The notes beneath the pieces are model-generated. The model did not search any database, had not been told where the DNA came from, and saw only the letters and a program-made list of their open reading frames with translations. The position numbers were made by a program, and so were the translations under genes. Source: Georgenia yuyongxinii (GTDB taxonomy: Bacteria; Actinomycetota; Actinomycetes; Actinomycetales; Actinomycetaceae). From it: DNA of 64,000 bases. How positions within the stretch are numbered: position 1 is the stretch's first letter; every line of letters begins with the position of its first letter. The stretch covers positions 930,001 through 994,000 of the forward strand of contig NZ_CP040915.1 of NCBI RefSeq assembly GCF_006352065.1, in the 5' to 3' direction. Positions 18,392 through 27,370 of this stretch are shown here, in pieces.

Positions 18392-19795
18392 ATGCCCGAC
18401 ACCTCCAAATGGTTGTCCCGTCTCACCAGCGCGCGCGAGAACGCGACCGTACCCGCGGCCGCCGCCCCGCGCCCGCGACCTGCTCCCGAGACCCGCACCG
18501 ACCCGGCGGGAGCCGTGCCGTGGGCGGTGCGCGCCACCGCCGCGTGGTCGTGGCGGCTGCTGGTCATCGCGGCCGGCGGGATCGTGATCGGGTACGCCGT
18601 CATCACCTTCCAGACCATCTTCGTCGCCGTGCTGGCCGCGATCCTGGTGGCGGTGCTCCTCGAACCGGTCGCGACGTGGCTGCGCCGAGTGCTGCACTTT
18701 CCCCGCGCGCTCGCGTCCCTGGCGGCGATCCTGGGGACGCTGGCGGTCATCGGAGGCCTGCTGGTGCTCGCCGGCCGGTCGATCGTGGACGGTTTCGGTG
18801 CGCTCGCGGACAGCGCGCAGGCCGGGTTCCAGGAGCTGCAGGTCTGGCTCACCGAGGGGCCGCTCGGCATCGACGACACCCAGATCGAGGGGTGGATCGC
18901 CCAAGCGACGGACCAGATCGAGGCGAACTCCGACGTGCTGGTCTCCGGCGTCGCGAACGTGACGGGCTCGGTCACCTCGGTGGTCACCGGTGCGGTCATC
19001 ACGGTCTTCGTGCTGTTCTTCTTCCTCAAAGAGGGCCGGAGCATCTGGCAGTGGTTCGTCCGCCTCGCGCCGCGGGGCGCCCGGGTGCGGATCAACGAGG
19101 CCGGCATCCGGGGGTGGGTCACCCTCGGTGGGTACACGCGCACGCAGATCCTGGTCGCGTTCGTCGACGCGGTCGGCATCGCGCTCGGGGCGCTGATCCT
19201 GGGCATCCCGCTCGCCCTGCCCATCGGCGTGCTGGTGTTCCTCTTCTCCTTCATCCCGATCGTCGGTGCATTCATCTCGGGCGCGGTCGCCGTGCTGGTG
19301 GCGCTGGTCGACCAGGGGCCGGGCACCGCGCTGATCATGCTCGGCATCGTGCTGTTGGTGCAGCAGATCGAGGGCAACGTGCTCCAGCCGTGGCTGCAGG
19401 GCAACGCGCTGTCGCTGCACCCCATCGCGATCCTGCTCGCCGTCACGGCCGGCACGGGCCTCGCCGGCATCCTGGGTGCCCTGTTCGCCGTCCCGATCGT
19501 GGCGGTGATCAACACGGTGATGCTCTACTTCACCGGCCACGACAAGTACCCCCACCTCGCCACCGACATCAACCGGCCCGGCGGTCCACCCGGTGCCCTC
19601 GAGGCGGCCATCTCCGCCTCGTGGAACAAGGAGACCGAGAACGACGGCGCCGTGGTCGACGACGACTCGCCCACGTCCGCGCCGGACGACGAGGACGACG
19701 ACCCCGCCGCGACTCGGCCGGACGCCACGGCCCGGCCCACCGCGTCTGCCCGCGCCGTCGGTGCCGCGGGCCCGGAGGACGGCGAGGGACGGTGA
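18392..19795 (+). CDS. AI-2E family transporter (PerM/YhhT-like)
   Basis: This 467-aa membrane protein has about eight helices. The paired N-terminal helices (VIAAGGIVIGYAVITFQTIF) and the C-terminal core LVFLFSFIPIVGAFISGAVA with IEGNVLQPWLQGNALSLHP are the family hallmarks. A Ser/Asp/Glu-rich cytoplasmic tail (about 395-467) is variable. Members export diverse solutes, including autoinducer-2 or act as Na+/H+ antiporters; the substrate here is unknown. Its stop overlaps the ilvA start (GTGA), so the two are translationally coupled. Confidence 0.9.
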   Translation: MPDTSKWLSRLTSARENATVPAAAAPRPRPAPETRTDPAGAVPWAVRATAAWSWRLLVIAAGGIVIGYAVITFQTIFVAVLAAILVAVLLEPVATWLRRVLHFPRALASLAAILGTLAVIGGLLVLAGRSIVDGFGALADSAQAGFQELQVWLTEGPLGIDDTQIEGWIAQATDQIEANSDVLVSGVANVTGSVTSVVTGAVITVFVLFFFLKEGRSIWQWFVRLAPRGARVRINEAGIRGWVTLGGYTRTQILVAFVDAVGIALGALILGIPLALPIGVLVFLFSFIPIVGAFISGAVAVLVALVDQGPGTALIMLGIVLLVQQIEGNVLQPWLQGNALSLHPIAILLAVTAGTGLAGILGALFAVPIVAVINTVMLYFTGHDKYPHLATDINRPGGPPGALEAAISASWNKETENDGAVVDDDSPTSAPDDEDDDPAATRPDATARPTASARAVGAAGPEDGEGR

Positions 19796-21006
19796 GCACC
19801 ACCGCCTTCGACCTGACCGAGTTTCGGCGGGCGGCGGCCGTGGTGGCCGCCGTCGCGCACCGCACGCCCGTGGAGGCCTCCACCACCCTCGGGCGGCTCG
19901 TCGGTGCGCCGGTGTGGCTCAAGGCCGAGAACCTCCAGCGCACCGGCTCGTTCAAGATCCGCGGCGCCTACCTGCGCATGTCCCGGCTCAGCGAGGCGGA
20001 GAAGGCCCGTGGCGTCGTCGCCGCCTCGGCCGGGAACCACGCGCAGGGGGTGGCGCTGGCCGCCCGCGAGCTGGGCATCGCCGCGACGATCTTCATGCCC
20101 GCCGACGCCGCCCTGCCGAAGGTGGCCGCCACCCGCCAGTACGGCGCCGAGGTGGTGCTGGTCGGGGAGAACCTCACCCACTGCCTCGACGCCGCGACCG
20201 AGGAGGTAGCGCGCTCCGGTCGGGTGCTCATCCACCCCTATGACCACCCGGACATCGTCGCCGGGCAGGGCACGATCGGCCTGGAGATCCTCGAGCAGGT
20301 GCCCGGCGTGCGCACCATCGTGGTCCCCACCGGCGGCGGCGGGCTGCTCGCGGGCGTCGCCGCGGCGGTGCACGCCGTGGACCCGGGCGTCGCCGTCGTC
20401 GGTGTCCAGGCCGCCGGGGCCGCGGCGTACCCGGAGTCCCTCGCGCAAGGGCATCCGGTACTGCGCGCGGACGTGCACACGATGGCCGACGGGATCGCCG
20501 TCCCGATGCCCGGCGAGGTGCCGTTCCGGCTCATCGCCGAGCACGTGAAAGAGATGCACACAGTCAGCGAGGAGCTGCTGTCCCGGGCGGTGCTGCACAT
20601 GGTGGAGCGGGCCAAGATGGTCGTCGAGCCGTCGGGGGCGGCGGGGGTCGCCGCACTGATCCAGGACCCGGGGGCCTTCGAGGGGCCGGTGGTGGTGGTG
20701 CTCTCCGGCGGCAACGTGGACCCGCTGGTGCTGCTGCGCATCATCCGGCACGGCCTGGCCGCCGCCGGGCGCTATCTCCAGATGCGGGTGATCGTGCAGG
20801 ACGCCCCGGGCAGCCTCGCCGCGCTGCTGCGCCGGCTGGCGGCCAGCGGTGGGAACGTGGTGAGCGTGGAGCACTCCCGCACGGCGACCGGCCTCGCCGT
20901 GGACGAGGTGGAGATCTCCGTCGAGCTCGAGACCAAGGGACCGGAGCACTGCGAGAGCGTGCTCGACACGCTGCGCCAGCACGGGTACACAGTCCGCCAC
21001 CCCTGA
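19792..21006 (+). CDS. ilvA: Threonine ammonia-lyase (threonine dehydratase)
   Basis: This 404-aa PLP enzyme deaminates threonine to 2-oxobutanoate for isoleucine synthesis or catabolism. The PLP Lys lies in RTGSFKIRGAYLRMS, the substrate loop is SAGNHAQGVALAA, and the phosphate-binding loop is PTGGGGLLAGVAAA. A single ACT domain (about 330-404, LQMRVIVQDAPGSLAALLRR) closes the protein. One ACT domain of this kind is typical of the catabolic or TdcB-like subgroup, so the symbol reflects reaction rather than proven pathway. The GTG start overlaps the previous stop. Confidence 0.94.
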   Translation: MSTTAFDLTEFRRAAAVVAAVAHRTPVEASTTLGRLVGAPVWLKAENLQRTGSFKIRGAYLRMSRLSEAEKARGVVAASAGNHAQGVALAARELGIAATIFMPADAALPKVAATRQYGAEVVLVGENLTHCLDAATEEVARSGRVLIHPYDHPDIVAGQGTIGLEILEQVPGVRTIVVPTGGGGLLAGVAAAVHAVDPGVAVVGVQAAGAAAYPESLAQGHPVLRADVHTMADGIAVPMPGEVPFRLIAEHVKEMHTVSEELLSRAVLHMVERAKMVVEPSGAAGVAALIQDPGAFEGPVVVVLSGGNVDPLVLLRIIRHGLAAAGRYLQMRVIVQDAPGSLAALLRRLAASGGNVVSVEHSRTATGLAVDEVEISVELETKGPEHCESVLDTLRQHGYTVRHP

Positions 21007-21035
21007 CCGGGCGACGGCGACGGCGGGTGCCCGGG

Positions 21036-21090
21036 CCGACGACGACGCGGCGGGCCACCCGCGTGGGGGTGACCCGCCGTCGTGGTCGGC
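21036..21090. terminator. Hairpin between convergent ilvA and greA
   Basis: A long imperfect stem (GCCGAC...GCGGCGGG with CCCGCC...GTCGGC), with an inner CCACCC/GGGGTG extension, lies 30 bp after ilvA and 37 bp before the greA stop. It likely terminates both. Confidence 0.55.
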
Positions 21091-21126
21091 TTGGAGCTGC
21101 GCGGGAGGAGAAGCCAGCCGAGCGGC

Positions 21127-21612
21127 TCAGCCCTTGAAGGGCTTGACCTCGCTGATCTCCACGCTGATCTGCGCGCCGTTGGGTGCCTGGTAGGACACCG
21201 TCTCGCCGGACTTGCGGCCGATGAGCGCCGCGCCGAGCGGCGAGCTCTCGGAGTACACCTCGACACCCAGGCCCGGGGCGGCCTCGCGGGAGCCGAGCAG
21301 GAACGTGCGCTGCTTGTCGGCGATCTTCGCGGTCACAACCATGCCGGACTCGATGATGCCGTCGTCCGCCGGGGCCTCGCCGACGCTGGCGTGCCGCAGC
21401 AGCTCGGTGAGCTGGACGATCCGCGCCTCCTGCTTGGCCTGCTCCTCACGGGCGGCGTGATACCCACCGTTCTCCTTGAGGTCCCCCTCCTGCCGGGCGG
21501 CGTCGATCTTCTCGACGATCTCGGCCCGGCCCTTGGTGGTCAGGTGATCGAGCTCGGCCTTCAGGCGGTTGTACGCGTCCTGGGTGAGCCAGGTGGTGCT
21601 CGTCTGTGTCAC
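21127..21612 (-). CDS. greA: Transcription elongation factor GreA
   Basis: This 161-aa protein is of standard length. The N-terminal coiled coil carries the acidic tip QEGDLKENGGYHAAREEQ, which enters the RNA polymerase secondary channel to stimulate transcript cleavage. The C-terminal FKBP-like domain is present (VYSESSPLGAALIGRKSGET). The GTG at 21612 is chosen because GGAGGAGG lies 5 bp upstream. An ATG 24 bp earlier lacks such a site. Confidence 0.96.
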   Translation of the reverse strand: MTQTSTTWLTQDAYNRLKAELDHLTTKGRAEIVEKIDAARQEGDLKENGGYHAAREEQAKQEARIVQLTELLRHASVGEAPADDGIIESGMVVTAKIADKQRTFLLGSREAAPGLGVEVYSESSPLGAALIGRKSGETVSYQAPNGAQISVEISEVKPFKG

Positions 21613-21854
21613 GGCTCCTCCTCCACATACGGTCATGCCCCGGACGCAAGCACGTGCGGCCGAGGCAAGGGGGGACTTGTCTCCCGCCCGGGCGCTCGCA
21701 CCACGTGCGCCGCTCCGGGGCGGCGTGTAAAGGACCAAGTGTACCAGCGGCCCTTGTACGGAAACCGGAAGACGGCGTTTCCGTGTGATATCGCTCTCGG
21801 AGAGTCCCGTGCTCGCACGCACCGGACGGCGCCCGGGACCTGATGCGCTGGGGG

Positions 21855-22301
21855 TCAGTCGCCGTCGACGACCGCGCAGGTGTCCACGCTGCCCGTGGTG
21901 GCCAGCTCCGTGGTGGTCACGTCCACCTGGTGCGAGGTGGTCCGGGCGCTCACCGGCCCGATGACCACCTCGCGGAAGCCGACCTCGGTGAAGGACGTGT
22001 TGAGCGCGCCGACCGTGCAGCGCACGGTGGTCCCGGGGTTGGTGATGACGTTGAACCGCACGCTGGTGCGCGTGGCGTCGTGCACGGTGAACCCCAGGTC
22101 CTCGGTCCGCACGCTCGGCCGCGTCAGCGTCGTGGCCTGAAGCACCACCGCGCCGATGAGGAGCAGCACCGCCACGACCCCGGCGACGACCAGACCGCGG
22201 CGCGGGGCCCCGGCTCCGTGGCGGTACCGGGCCGCCATGATCGCGGGGTCGACCGGTCCGGCGGGATGCGCGGGGCCGGGTGTGGTCGGGTTGGTGGGCA
22301 C
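21855..22301 (-). CDS. DUF4307 domain-containing membrane protein
   Basis: This 148-aa protein has a Pro-rich N-terminus, a single transmembrane helix (about 37-58, [18 protein letters not shown]) and an extracellular beta-rich domain with two cysteines ([17 protein letters not shown]). It belongs to DUF4307, regularly found divergent to mca in actinobacteria. The GTG at 22301 has GGAAGGA just upstream. Function is unknown; the conserved pairing suggests a link to mycothiol or envelope redox biology, which is speculative. Confidence 0.85.
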   Translation of the reverse strand: MPTNPTTPGPAHPAGPVDPAIMAARYRHGAGAPRRGLVVAGVVAVLLLIGAVVLQATTLTRPSVRTEDLGFTVHDATRTSVRFNVITNPGTTVRCTVGALNTSFTEVGFREVVIGPVSARTTSHQVDVTTTELATTGSVDTCAVVDGD

Positions 22302-22445
22302 GTCAGTCCTTCCGTCGCGGCGCGCACGGGGATAACGGATCGCAATCGCCGCGCCGATGCGAGACCATTGTCCCTGCATTTTCGACCACCCATTCCACAC
22401 TCCCGCCGGGCCGACACGGCCGAGGGGAGGCCCGGAAGGAGCACC

Positions 22446-23468
22446 GTGACCGAAGACGCGCGCCGCCTCATGGCTGTGCACGCCCACCCCGACGACGAGT
22501 CCAGCAAGGGCGCGGCGACGATGGCCCGCTACGCCGGCGACGGCGCCCGCGTGCAGGTGGTGACGTGCACCGGGGGTGAGCGCGGGGACATCCTCAACCC
22601 CCGGCTCGCCGGCGACGCGGAGATCTTGCGCGACCTGCCTGGCCACCGGCGGCGGGAGATGGCCGCGGCCGCCGCGGCGCTGGGCGTGGACCAGGTGTGG
22701 CTGGGCTTCGTGGACTCCGGGCTGCCCGAGGGGGACCCGCTGCCCCCGTTACCCGAGGGCTGCTTCGCGCTCACGCCGCTCGAGGAGGCGGTCGAGGCCC
22801 TGGTGCGGCGCGTGCGCGAGTTCCGCCCGCATGTCATGACCTGCTACGACGAGAACGGTGGCTACCCCCACCCGGACCACATCATGAGCCACAAGGTCGC
22901 GGTGGCGGCCTTCGAGGCCGCCGCAGACCCGGCCGCCTACCCCGACGCGGGTGAGCCGTGGGCGGTGCAGAAGCTCTACTACGACGTCTCCTTCTCCATC
23001 GCGCGCATCGAGGCGGTCGACACGGCGATGCGCACCCGTGGGTTCGTCTCGCCGTTTGAGGGCTGGCTCACGTCCCGGTCGGACCGGCCGCGGCGGCGCG
23101 CTACCGCGCGGATCGAGTGCGCCGCGTACTTCCCTCAGCGCGACGCCGCGCTGCGCGCCCACGCCACCCAGATCGACCCCGACGGCTTCTTCTTCGCCGT
23201 CCCGCGCGACATCGAGGCAGAGGTGTGGCCGGTCGAGGAGTTCGAGCTCGCCCGTACCCGGGTGCCGGTCGGCGCGGATGTCGAGGACGACCTGTTCGCC
23301 GGCGTGCAACCGGAGGGGCTGGCCGTCGTCGGGGGGCCGCCCTCCGAGCTCCCGGTGCCCGCCGCCGGCGATGCCCGGCAGGCCGGCGCCCCGGGCCACG
23401 ACCGTGCCGCCGTCGAGCAGGCTGCGCGTGCGGACGAGGCGGCGGAAGGTGGCAGGGTAGAGGCATGA
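22446..23468 (+). CDS. mca: Mycothiol S-conjugate amidase
   Basis: This 340-aa LmbE-like zinc amidase cleaves mycothiol adducts to a mercapturic acid for export and GlcN-inositol for recycling. The zinc motif is [20 protein letters not shown], the body has [13 protein letters not shown], and the third ligand region is [13 protein letters not shown]. Length and the [11 protein letters not shown]-like segment favour Mca over MshB. The start is a GTG 5 bp after GGAAGGAG. The next gene overlaps as ATGA. One leucine (residue 102) uses TTA. Mycothiol use marks the host as an actinobacterium. Confidence 0.94.
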   Translation: MTEDARRLMAVHAHPDDESSKGAATMARYAGDGARVQVVTCTGGERGDILNPRLAGDAEILRDLPGHRRREMAAAAAALGVDQVWLGFVDSGLPEGDPLPPLPEGCFALTPLEEAVEALVRRVREFRPHVMTCYDENGGYPHPDHIMSHKVAVAAFEAAADPAAYPDAGEPWAVQKLYYDVSFSIARIEAVDTAMRTRGFVSPFEGWLTSRSDRPRRRATARIECAAYFPQRDAALRAHATQIDPDGFFFAVPRDIEAEVWPVEEFELARTRVPVGADVEDDLFAGVQPEGLAVVGGPPSELPVPAAGDARQAGAPGHDRAAVEQAARADEAAEGGRVEA

Positions 23469-23830
23469 CCCCGCTGCTGGTCCTGATGGCCGAGACACCC
23501 AGCCCGACGCCGGCTCCCACCGAGCTCGAGCTCTGGGAAGTCTCGCCGGGCATCGAGGGCTTCGTCTGGGGATTCCTGCTGCTCGCCGTGCTCGTGATCC
23601 CGTTGTTCTTGTCGATGACCAAGCACATGCGGCGGGTGGACCACAACGAACGGCTGCGTGTGCAGGCCGAGGAGGCGGCCGCGCAGGCGGCGGCGTCCGA
23701 CGGTGCGGGCCACCCCGGCGGCGTGACCCTGGAGCACGGTGCCCCACCGGCCGGGGACCCGGTGAGGGGGATCGCGTCCACGCCCGACGCCGTGGGTGGC
23801 GTGGACGACGGCGGCCGGGTGCGGTCCTGA
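23465..23830 (+). CDS. Small single-pass membrane protein downstream of mca
   Basis: This 121-aa protein has one helix at about 34-54 ([19 protein letters not shown]) followed by a basic, Ala-rich tail. Its ATG overlaps the mca stop (ATGA), so it is translationally coupled. Similar short membrane proteins follow mca in relatives. No function is known, and no catalytic motif is seen. Confidence 0.72.
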   Translation: MTPLLVLMAETPSPTPAPTELELWEVSPGIEGFVWGFLLLAVLVIPLFLSMTKHMRRVDHNERLRVQAEEAAAQAAASDGAGHPGGVTLEHGAPPAGDPVRGIASTPDAVGGVDDGGRVRS

Positions 23831-23920
23831 GATAGCAGACGGAACTCAGGTTCTGGGCTCGCAGGTCTCCCGGGCTCTGCGCCCGCACATCTCGGGGTCC
23901 GGTGACGGCCCGGAGCGCGG

Positions 23921-25246
23921 TTACTTCTTCTTCGGCGTCTTCTTCTGGCCCTTCGGCGGGGCGGCGTTCTTGCCCTTCGGCGCGGCGGCGTTCTTGCCCT
24001 TCGGCGGGGCGGCGCCGGCCTGGGCGGGCTTCTTGTCCTTGTCCTTCTTGTCCTTGTGCTTCTTGTTCTTGTCGTCCTTCTTCTTGCCGTCCTTCTTCCG
24101 CCGCTTCGGGGGCGCGCCGGAGGCGCCGACCTCGTCGGTCGCCGCGCCGCCGTCGGTCCCGCTGCCCGCCTGAGCCGTCTTGTCGAGACCCACCACGAAC
24201 GGCACCTCCGCGGGGACCGCGGCCACGCCGTCGCGCGAGCTCCGCACGGCCTCGTCGATCGCCTCGAACGCGTCCGCGCCCACGCCGAGCGCATCTGCCC
24301 GGGCGACGGCGTCGGCGAAGTCCTTCTCGGCCTCGGCCGCCTTCGCCACGTTCTCCTCGGAACTCTCGGTCGCGGCGGCGAGGGCCTCCTCGCTCATCGT
24401 CTCGGCGAGCCGGCGCCTCTGGGTGTCCACGCGCCAACGCGGCTTCGGCCAGTCCAGGTCGAGGTCCACGAGGGTCTGGGTCAGCAGCTCGGTCACCGCC
24501 AGGCGTGCGTACCACTTCTTGTCCGCTGGGACCACGTACCAGGGCGCGGCGTCGGTGGAGGTCCGGGCGAAGACGTCGGTGTAGGCCTCCTGGAAGGCGT
24601 CCCACTGGCGGCGGGTGTCGACGTCACCGGGGTTCCACTTCCAGCGCTTGTCCGGCCGGTCGAGACGTTCCATCAGCCGCACACCCTGCTCGTCATGACC
24701 GACCATGAGCGCGACCTTGACCACGGTGGTGCCCGAGGCAACGATCTGCCGCTCGAAACGGTTGATCTCGGCGAACCGCTTGGACCACACCGACTCCTCC
24801 ACGAGCTCGTCGACCCGGACCACCAGCACGTCCTCGTAGTGCGAGCGGTCGAAGACGCCGATCAGCCCGGGGCTCGGGAGGGCCTTGCGCACCCGCCACA
24901 GGTAGTGGTGACGGTGCTCCTCGTTCGTCGGAACGCCGAACGCGCGCAGCGCGACGCCCTGCGGGTCCACCATGCCGAGGACGTGGCGGACCACGCCGCC
25001 CTTGCCGGCGGTGTCCAGGCCCTGGACGATGAGCAGCACGGCGTGGTCCCCGCCCGTGCGGCCGTGGGCGAACAGACGTTCCTGCAGCTCGGAGAGCAGC
25101 TCACCGCGTTCGGCCTGGAACGCCTCGGCGGCGCGTTTGCCATGCGCCCAGCCGGGCGTCGCCGCCCGGTCGAGGGCGGCGAGGTCAAAGTCCGCTCCCG
25201 CCCGCAGCAGCTCTCTCGGATCCGTGTCCCAGCCGTCGGTCGCCAT
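23921..25246 (-). CDS. Polyphosphate kinase 2 family protein with Lys-rich tail
   Basis: This 441-aa protein has a PPK2 core in residues 30-285: Walker A VQGLDTAGKGGVVRHVL, the Asp/Arg lid motif GVFDRSHYEDVLVVRV, and WKWNPGDVDTRRQWDAFQEA. PPK2 enzymes transfer phosphate between polyphosphate and nucleotides. After a helical linker (about 285-370), the last 70 residues are a Lys/Ala/Pro tail with near-tandem KGKNAA units. That tail is unusual and might bind nucleic acid or polyphosphate. No signal peptide is visible. Confidence 0.88.
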   Translation of the reverse strand: MATDGWDTDPRELLRAGADFDLAALDRAATPGWAHGKRAAEAFQAERGELLSELQERLFAHGRTGGDHAVLLIVQGLDTAGKGGVVRHVLGMVDPQGVALRAFGVPTNEEHRHHYLWRVRKALPSPGLIGVFDRSHYEDVLVVRVDELVEESVWSKRFAEINRFERQIVASGTTVVKVALMVGHDEQGVRLMERLDRPDKRWKWNPGDVDTRRQWDAFQEAYTDVFARTSTDAAPWYVVPADKKWYARLAVTELLTQTLVDLDLDWPKPRWRVDTQRRRLAETMSEEALAAATESSEENVAKAAEAEKDFADAVARADALGVGADAFEAIDEAVRSSRDGVAAVPAEVPFVVGLDKTAQAGSGTDGGAATDEVGASGAPPKRRKKDGKKKDDKNKKHKDKKDKDKKPAQAGAAPPKGKNAAAPKGKNAAPPKGQKKTPKKK

Positions 25247-25294
25247 CGGCCTGCCTTCCGTCCGTGTCCGGAAAGCGTAGCCAGGCGGCGGGCA

Positions 25295-26011
25295 TCACGC
25301 CTGGTGGGCCGCCAGGAGCACCGCGACGTAGTGGCAGGCGAAGCCGACGACCGTGCCGACGTGGAAGATCTCGTGGAAGCCGAACCACCGCGGGCTCGGG
25401 TTGGGCCGCTTCAGCGCGTAGACCAGCGCGCCGAGGGTGTAGGCCAGCCCGCCACCGGCCACGAGCCACACCACGGCGGGCCCGCCCGTGGTCCAGAACT
25501 GGGGGAGGAAGGCCAGCGCCACCCAGCCGAGCGCCACGTAGATCGGCACGTAGACCCACCTCGGCGCGTTCAGCCACACGAGCCGGGCGGCGATCCCGAG
25601 CGCGGCGCCCGTCCACACGACCACGAGCAGCACCGTCGCCGTCGACCTGTCCAGCAGGAGCACGGCGAGCGGAGTGTAGGTGCCCGCGATCAGCAGGAAG
25701 ATGTTCGAGTGGTCCAGGCGCCGCAGCACGGCCGCGGCGCGCGGGGACCAGGTGCCCCGGTGGTAGACCGCGGAGCAGCCGAAGAGCACCACCGCGCTCA
25801 GCGCGAACACCGCCGTGGAGACCTTGCCCGCCGTCGTCGGCGCCAGGACCACGAGCACGACCCCCGCGACCAGGGCGAGCGGGGCGGTGCCCGTGTGCAG
25901 CCAGCCGCGCAGGCGGGGCTTGACCGCGTCGGCGACCCGGCGCACGCCGTCGGCGGGCTCGGGCGGTGTGCCCACGTCCGTTGCCGCGTCGTGGTGGTGC
26001 CGGGCTGCCAT
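25295..26011 (-). CDS. Hemolysin III family (PAQR) membrane protein
   Basis: This 238-aa protein has seven predicted helices and the PAQR zinc-site residues: a Ser/His pair in CSAVYHRGTW, Asp in LRRLDHSNIFLLIAGTYTP, and the C-terminal His cluster FGFHEIFHVGTVVGFACHY. Bacterial members are membrane homeostasis proteins or possible hydrolases; true haemolysis is not implied. The ATG at 26011 follows GGAGGTCC. Upstream on the same strand is an array of AGGAGGTCC repeats (26105-26153). Confidence 0.88.
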   Translation of the reverse strand: MAARHHHDAATDVGTPPEPADGVRRVADAVKPRLRGWLHTGTAPLALVAGVVLVVLAPTTAGKVSTAVFALSAVVLFGCSAVYHRGTWSPRAAAVLRRLDHSNIFLLIAGTYTPLAVLLLDRSTATVLLVVVWTGAALGIAARLVWLNAPRWVYVPIYVALGWVALAFLPQFWTTGGPAVVWLVAGGGLAYTLGALVYALKRPNPSPRWFGFHEIFHVGTVVGFACHYVAVLLAAHQA

Positions 26012-26104
26012 GGGACCTCCAAGGTCCTCGGGGAAGGTGACGTCGCCGCGACGGCGGCGGTCGCACGCCCAGCGTAACTTACGCGACCGTAGGTTCGGGT
26101 CGGC

Positions 26105-26153
26105 GGACCTCCTGGACCTCCTGGACCTCCTGGACCTCCTGGACCTCCTGGAC
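26105..26153. repeat. 9-bp tandem array GGACCTCCT x5.4
   Basis: Five exact 9-bp units plus four bases lie in the gap between the divergent hemolysin III and uppS genes. Read on the minus strand each unit is AGGAGGTCC, a consensus Shine-Dalgarno sequence. The array begins 94 bp upstream of the hemolysin III start and resembles that gene's own ribosome site. Confidence 0.9.
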
Positions 26154-26261
26154 GCACCGGGCCCCGGCCCGGCGGTAATCTCACCGAGGGTCCGCGCGGA
26201 CGCGTCGCAGGCCCGGCGAGGCGCGGCGGCGCGCCAGGGCGAGGGGAGAGTCGAGCGGATC

Positions 26262-27023
26262 GTGGCTTCTGCGGGACTGCTGTATCAGCTCTACGAGCGT
26301 CGCCTCGTCCGGAGCCTGGACCGGGACGGCGTCCCGCGTCACGTGGGCGTCATCCTCGACGGCAACCGTCGCTGGGCCAAGGGCCTGGGGGCACCGGTCG
26401 CCCACGGACACCGCCGGGGCGCGGACAAGATCAGCGAGCTGCTGCACTGGTCCGAGGAGGCGGGGGTCGAGGTCGTCACGCTGTGGATGCTCTCCACCGA
26501 CAACCTCCAGCGGGACCCGGCGGAGGTCGCCGAGCTGCTCGGGATCATCGCCGCGGCGGTGGACAAGATCGCCGACACCGGCCGGCACGGGCTGCGCGTG
26601 GTCGGGTCGCTCGACCTGCTGCCCGACGACGTCGCCGCCCGCCTGCGCGACGCCGAGGCCCGCACCGCCGGCCGGCGCGGGCTGCAGGTCAATGTCGCCA
26701 TCGGCTACGGCGGCCGGCACGAGATCACCGACGCCGTGCGCGCCCTGCTGCGCGAGCGTGCGGCGGCGGGTCAGAGCATCGAAGACGTGGCCGCCGAGAT
26801 CGGCGTCGACGACATCACCGCCCACCTGTACACGAAGGGCCAGCCGGACCCCGACCTGGTCATCCGCACCTCCGGCGAGCAGCGACTGGGTGGGTTCCTG
26901 CTGTGGCAGTCCGTGCACAGCGAGTACTACTTCTGCGAGGTCTACTGGCCCGACTTCCGCCGGGTGGACTTCTTGCGTGCGCTGCGCGACTACGCCCAGC
27001 GCGAGCGGCGCCACGGGCGCTGA
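26262..27023 (+). CDS. uppS: Isoprenyl (undecaprenyl/decaprenyl or Z-FPP) diphosphate synthase
   Basis: This 253-aa cis-prenyltransferase has the catalytic Asp in [17 protein letters not shown], the motif [29 protein letters not shown] and the C-terminal [20 protein letters not shown]. It makes the lipid carrier for cell-wall synthesis from farnesyl or geranyl diphosphate and isopentenyl diphosphate. Actinobacteria often have two such enzymes, and product chain length cannot be told here. The GTG at 26262 is preceded by GAGGGGAGAG 11 bp away. Confidence 0.92.
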   Translation: MASAGLLYQLYERRLVRSLDRDGVPRHVGVILDGNRRWAKGLGAPVAHGHRRGADKISELLHWSEEAGVEVVTLWMLSTDNLQRDPAEVAELLGIIAAAVDKIADTGRHGLRVVGSLDLLPDDVAARLRDAEARTAGRRGLQVNVAIGYGGRHEITDAVRALLRERAAAGQSIEDVAAEIGVDDITAHLYTKGQPDPDLVIRTSGEQRLGGFLLWQSVHSEYYFCEVYWPDFRRVDFLRALRDYAQRERRHGR

Positions 27024-27370
27024 GGCGCCGGCGCGCACCTGACGGCGTCGCCGACGCACCTGACGGCGTCGCCTTCGCACGTGGCCGCGTGGTGACCTCA
27101 CGTGACGGGGCGGTGAACAATGGCGCACGAGTCGGTGTCCCGGTGTGTCCTCGCGGTGCGGAGTGTTCGACGGACGTAGCGTGCGTTGTGACGGACGGCA
27201 CACCAGCCGCCCTCCGGGAGGTCGCCCATGCAGCACCGCGCTGCGTACGGGAGGGGCCGCCGGCCCTTCCTGGGTCGGCCTGCCGCCCCCCACACCGCAC
27301 GGTCGATCGCGACGCACGCGAGCGACCAGCGCAGCTGATCACGGCGCCCCGGCGCCGGAGGGAGCCCGAC
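27024..27370. other. Leader region of phoH with 21-bp repeat
   Basis: This 347-bp gap holds two copies of CGCACCTGACGGCGTCGCC at 27034-27052 and 27055-27073, followed by a stretch (27095-27190) that may contain the phoH promoter. In-frame extensions of phoH through here lack coding character. No RNA gene was recognised. Confidence 0.45.
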
